From the NCBI RefSeq assembly GCF_036311985.1, contig NZ_JAZDCJ010000035.1: DNA of 15,475 bases; one strand, 5' to 3'. Origin of the DNA: JAZDCJ01 sp036311985. GTDB taxonomy: Bacteria > Actinomycetota > Actinomycetes > Actinomycetales > Micrococcaceae. Below the pieces are notes generated by a model. That model saw only the letters and a list, made by a program, of their open reading frames with translations. It made no database searches and was not told the origin of the DNA. Positions 13,801-15,475 of the stretch are shown here, piece by piece. Position numbers and translations under genes: made by a program. How positions within the stretch are numbered: position 1 is the stretch's first letter; each line of letters starts with the position of its first letter.

Positions 13801-14125
13801 AGGGGTTTCTGCGGAGTGCCGCCATCTTCGATACTGCCTTGTCAGACTCACTATCCATTACTGAACCCTACTGCGACCTGTCGTTGAATCTGCGGAATAG
13901 ATGCGGAGTTCAAAGCAGTCCACACACCTTCCGTCCAATGCGATCCCATCAGAGTCCCAAACCCGCCGGTCCCGACATGAACCCGCAGGGAAGACACTGC
14001 CCACCATGGTACCGGAACCGGTATCGGCGTCAACGCATGCCCTTATGGGTGTCGCGCCGTATGTGAAGCCAGAAGAGGCATGGAGCCTTGCTCCGATGAT
14101 TGCTGGCGCACCTTCGTACCGATTG
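13801..14125. other. Non-coding or decayed stretch with lower GC between the tRNA remnant and the IS
   Basis: About 325 bases with visibly more A/T than the flanking genes. Short open frames exist on both strands (13901-14173 plus, 13851-14033 minus, 13858-14232 minus), but none has a ribosome binding site, family motif or actinobacterial codon use, and two of them run into the IS. The only structure noted is a small inverted repeat TACCGG/CCGGTA at 14010-14023. It looks like the edge of an integrated element or decayed accessory DNA. Confidence 0.5.
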
Positions 14126-14148
14126 GGGAGTGTCAGATTAACGGTGGG
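14126..14148 (+). repeat. Left terminal inverted repeat of the IS256-family element
   Basis: It starts GGGAGTGTCAGA and ends AACGGTGGG. Compared with the right end only positions 13-14 differ (TT here, AA there), and weaker similarity continues about 11 bases further in. The transposase stop codon lies 17 bases inside it. Confidence 0.92.
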
Positions 14149-14165
14149 TCTGGCCTGGCGCATTG

Positions 14166-15422
14166 TTAGTTGATCCTGCCTTCGAACGCGATCGCGAACG
14201 CGTTCAGTGCAGGCTTCCACCGGGTGGCCCATCGTGCCCGGCCCCGCCCGGTCGGGTCAAGGGAGCGCGTCACGAGGTAAAGGCACTTCAGCGCCGCCGC
14301 GTCGTTGGGGAAATGGCCGCGGGCCCGCACGGCGCGCCGGTAGCGGGCGTTGAGGGACTCGATCGCGTTCGTCGAGCAGATGACCCTGCGGATCTCCACG
14401 TCCCAGTCCAGGAAAGGAACGAACTCTGCCCAAGCGTTGTGCCAGAGCCTGCTTATCGCCGGGTATTGGGTGCCCCATTTCGCGTCGAACTCGGCGAACC
14501 GCTCCTTCGCCGCCGCCTCGGTTGGAGCCGTGTAGACCGGCTTGAGATCCCTGCCCATCTCCTCCCAGTAGTGCCGGGAGGCGAAGCGGAAGGTGTTGCG
14601 GATCAGGTGGATGATGCACGTCTGGACCGTGGCGAGTTCCCATACGGCAGTGATCGCGTCCGGAAGGCCCTTGAGCCCGTCGCAGACGGCGATGCACACG
14701 TCCTCCACGCCGCGGTTCTTGACCTCGGTCAGAACCCCGAGCCAGAACTTGGCGCCTTCTCCGCCATCCCCGGCCCAGATGCCCAGGATGTCCCGTTCGC
14801 CGTTCACCGTGACCCCGATGACGACGTAGAAGGGCTTGTTGCGTACCTGTCCGTCGCGGACCTTCACGTGGATGGCATCCACCATGATCACGGGATAGAC
14901 CCGGTCAAGGGGCCTGTTCGCCCATTCGGCCATCTCCTCAGCCACCTTCTCGGTGATCCGGCTGATGGTGTCCTTGGAGACCGTTGCGCCGTAGACCTCG
15001 TCGAAGTGCGCGGCGATCTCACCGGTCGTCAGGCCCCGCGCGCTCAAGGAAAGGACGACCTCGTCGATCCCGTCCAGGCGCCGCTGGCGCTTCTTGACTA
15101 TGGTCGGCTCGAAGCTGCCCTCCCGGTCCCGGGGCACGTCGATCGAGACGGGCCCGATCTCGGTCAGCACCGTCTTGGAGCGCGTTCCGTTACGCACGTT
15201 CGGCCCCTCCGCAGCCCCGTTCCTCTCGTGCCCGAGGTGATCGGTCATCTCCGCCTCAAGCGCCGTTTCAAGCACCGTCTTCGTCAGGCCGGCCAGCAGC
15301 CCGCCCGGGCCCACGAGGCTCACGCCCTGTTCCTTGGCCTGAGCGAGCAACTGCTCAGCGAGCTCCTGCTGATCGATGATTTCCCCTGTCACAGGATCGA
15401 TCATCTCGGTGGTTTCGGTCAT
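14166..15422 (-). CDS. IS256 family transposase
   Basis: A 418-residue DDE transposase (transposase_20/mutator type) that cuts and joins the IS ends. The catalytic triad is D182 in IMVDAIHV, D248 in AVCDGLKGLP and E355 in STNAIESLN, and the C269-x2-H272 motif (TCIIHLIRNT) typical of the family is present. The N-terminal half contains an HTH-like segment (SARGLTTGEIAAHFDEVYG). Length is normal and the frame is unbroken, so the enzyme may be active. The ATG at 15422 is preceded by AAAGGA 7 bases upstream, within 53 bases of the right end. Confidence 0.96.
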   Translation of the reverse strand: MTETTEMIDPVTGEIIDQQELAEQLLAQAKEQGVSLVGPGGLLAGLTKTVLETALEAEMTDHLGHERNGAAEGPNVRNGTRSKTVLTEIGPVSIDVPRDREGSFEPTIVKKRQRRLDGIDEVVLSLSARGLTTGEIAAHFDEVYGATVSKDTISRITEKVAEEMAEWANRPLDRVYPVIMVDAIHVKVRDGQVRNKPFYVVIGVTVNGERDILGIWAGDGGEGAKFWLGVLTEVKNRGVEDVCIAVCDGLKGLPDAITAVWELATVQTCIIHLIRNTFRFASRHYWEEMGRDLKPVYTAPTEAAAKERFAEFDAKWGTQYPAISRLWHNAWAEFVPFLDWDVEIRRVICSTNAIESLNARYRRAVRARGHFPNDAAALKCLYLVTRSLDPTGRGRARWATRWKPALNAFAIAFEGRIN

Positions 15423-15452
15423 CGCCGTTCCTTTCGGTCAAGCCACGCCGTT

Positions 15453-15475
15453 CCCACCGTTTTTCTGACACTCCC
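15453..15475 (-). repeat. Right terminal inverted repeat of the IS256-family element
   Basis: The reverse complement of the last 23 bases begins GGGAGTGTCAGA and matches the left end at 21 of 23 positions. It finishes exactly at the window end. Confidence 0.92.

Larger units (their letters stand above)
14126..15475 (-). mobile_element. Complete IS256-family insertion sequence
   Basis: A 1350-base element bounded by terminal inverted repeats (14126-14148 and 15453-15475, 21 of 23 bases identical) with a single full-length transposase gene on the minus strand. Size and organisation are normal for IS256. The right end coincides with the last base of the window, so the right-hand target duplication cannot be seen. 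Confidence 0.93.

Noticed and set aside
14010..14023. Inverted repeat TACCGG/CCGGTA as a recombination or regulatory site
   Set aside because: Short, in a stretch with no gene or promoter, and likely by chance.
13901..14173. Short plus-strand open frame beside the IS
   Set aside because: No ribosome binding site, unusual composition for the host, and its end lies inside the IS.
13858..14232. Short minus-strand open frame spanning the IS left end
   Set aside because: It crosses the inverted repeat into the transposase gene, lacks a ribosome binding site and resembles no family; a decayed fragment remains possible.

Overview
The window reads as chromosomal DNA of a high-GC actinobacterium. 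The most likely group is the Micrococcaceae (Arthrobacter, Sinomonas, Kocuria and relatives): coding is dense, third codon positions are G/C-rich, GTG starts are frequent, 4-bp stop/start overlaps are common, TANNNT-type -10 boxes occur, and there is an Asp23/Gls24 envelope locus of actinobacterial layout. The genus is an inference. No CRISPR array, intact RNA gene or replication origin was seen.

Layout. (1) 1-2301, minus strand: a hairpin, then a three-gene operon read right to left: YtrA-type GntR regulator, ABC ATPase and six-helix ABC permease, joined by 4-bp overlaps. A promoter with an imperfect palindrome at its start point suggests autoregulation. (2) 2354-4020, plus strand: exonuclease III, apparently leaderless, followed 2 bp later by a conserved-looking protein of unknown function. 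(3) 4026-7920, plus strand: a tightly packed accessory operon that looks like a type VII (ESX/WXG100) secretion cargo locus. It holds a small helical partner-like protein, a large protein with a WXG/LXG-like head and a glycine-zipper tail, a three-helix membrane protein, a PsbP/LpqN-like protein and an EspG-like protein. The large gene carries an in-frame TGA exactly where the WXG-like turn tryptophan is expected. (4) 7962-9901: a GH13 alpha-glucosidase behind a LacI/cre-like operator, ended by a very strong hairpin that separates it from the convergent genes. (5) 10017-12220, minus strand: a five-gene Asp23/Gls24 - small membrane protein - Asp23-like - two membrane-anchor proteins operon, preceded on the same strand by (6) 12269-13630, a beta-CASP metallo-beta-lactamase-fold RNase-like protein.

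(7) 13713-15475 is a mobile boundary. A terminator and the 3' half of a tRNA-Lys(CTT), from the anticodon loop to CCA, remain without the 5' half, as expected of the att site left at one end of a tRNA-integrated island. Beyond it come about 325 bases of less GC-rich sequence without a convincing gene, then a complete IS256-family insertion sequence (14126-15475). Its right inverted repeat ends on the last base of the window, which suggests a contig broken at a repeated IS.

The most interesting parts are the secretion-cargo locus with its nonsense codon, and the tRNA-remnant boundary, which predicts an integrated element and an intact tRNA-Lys gene to the right.
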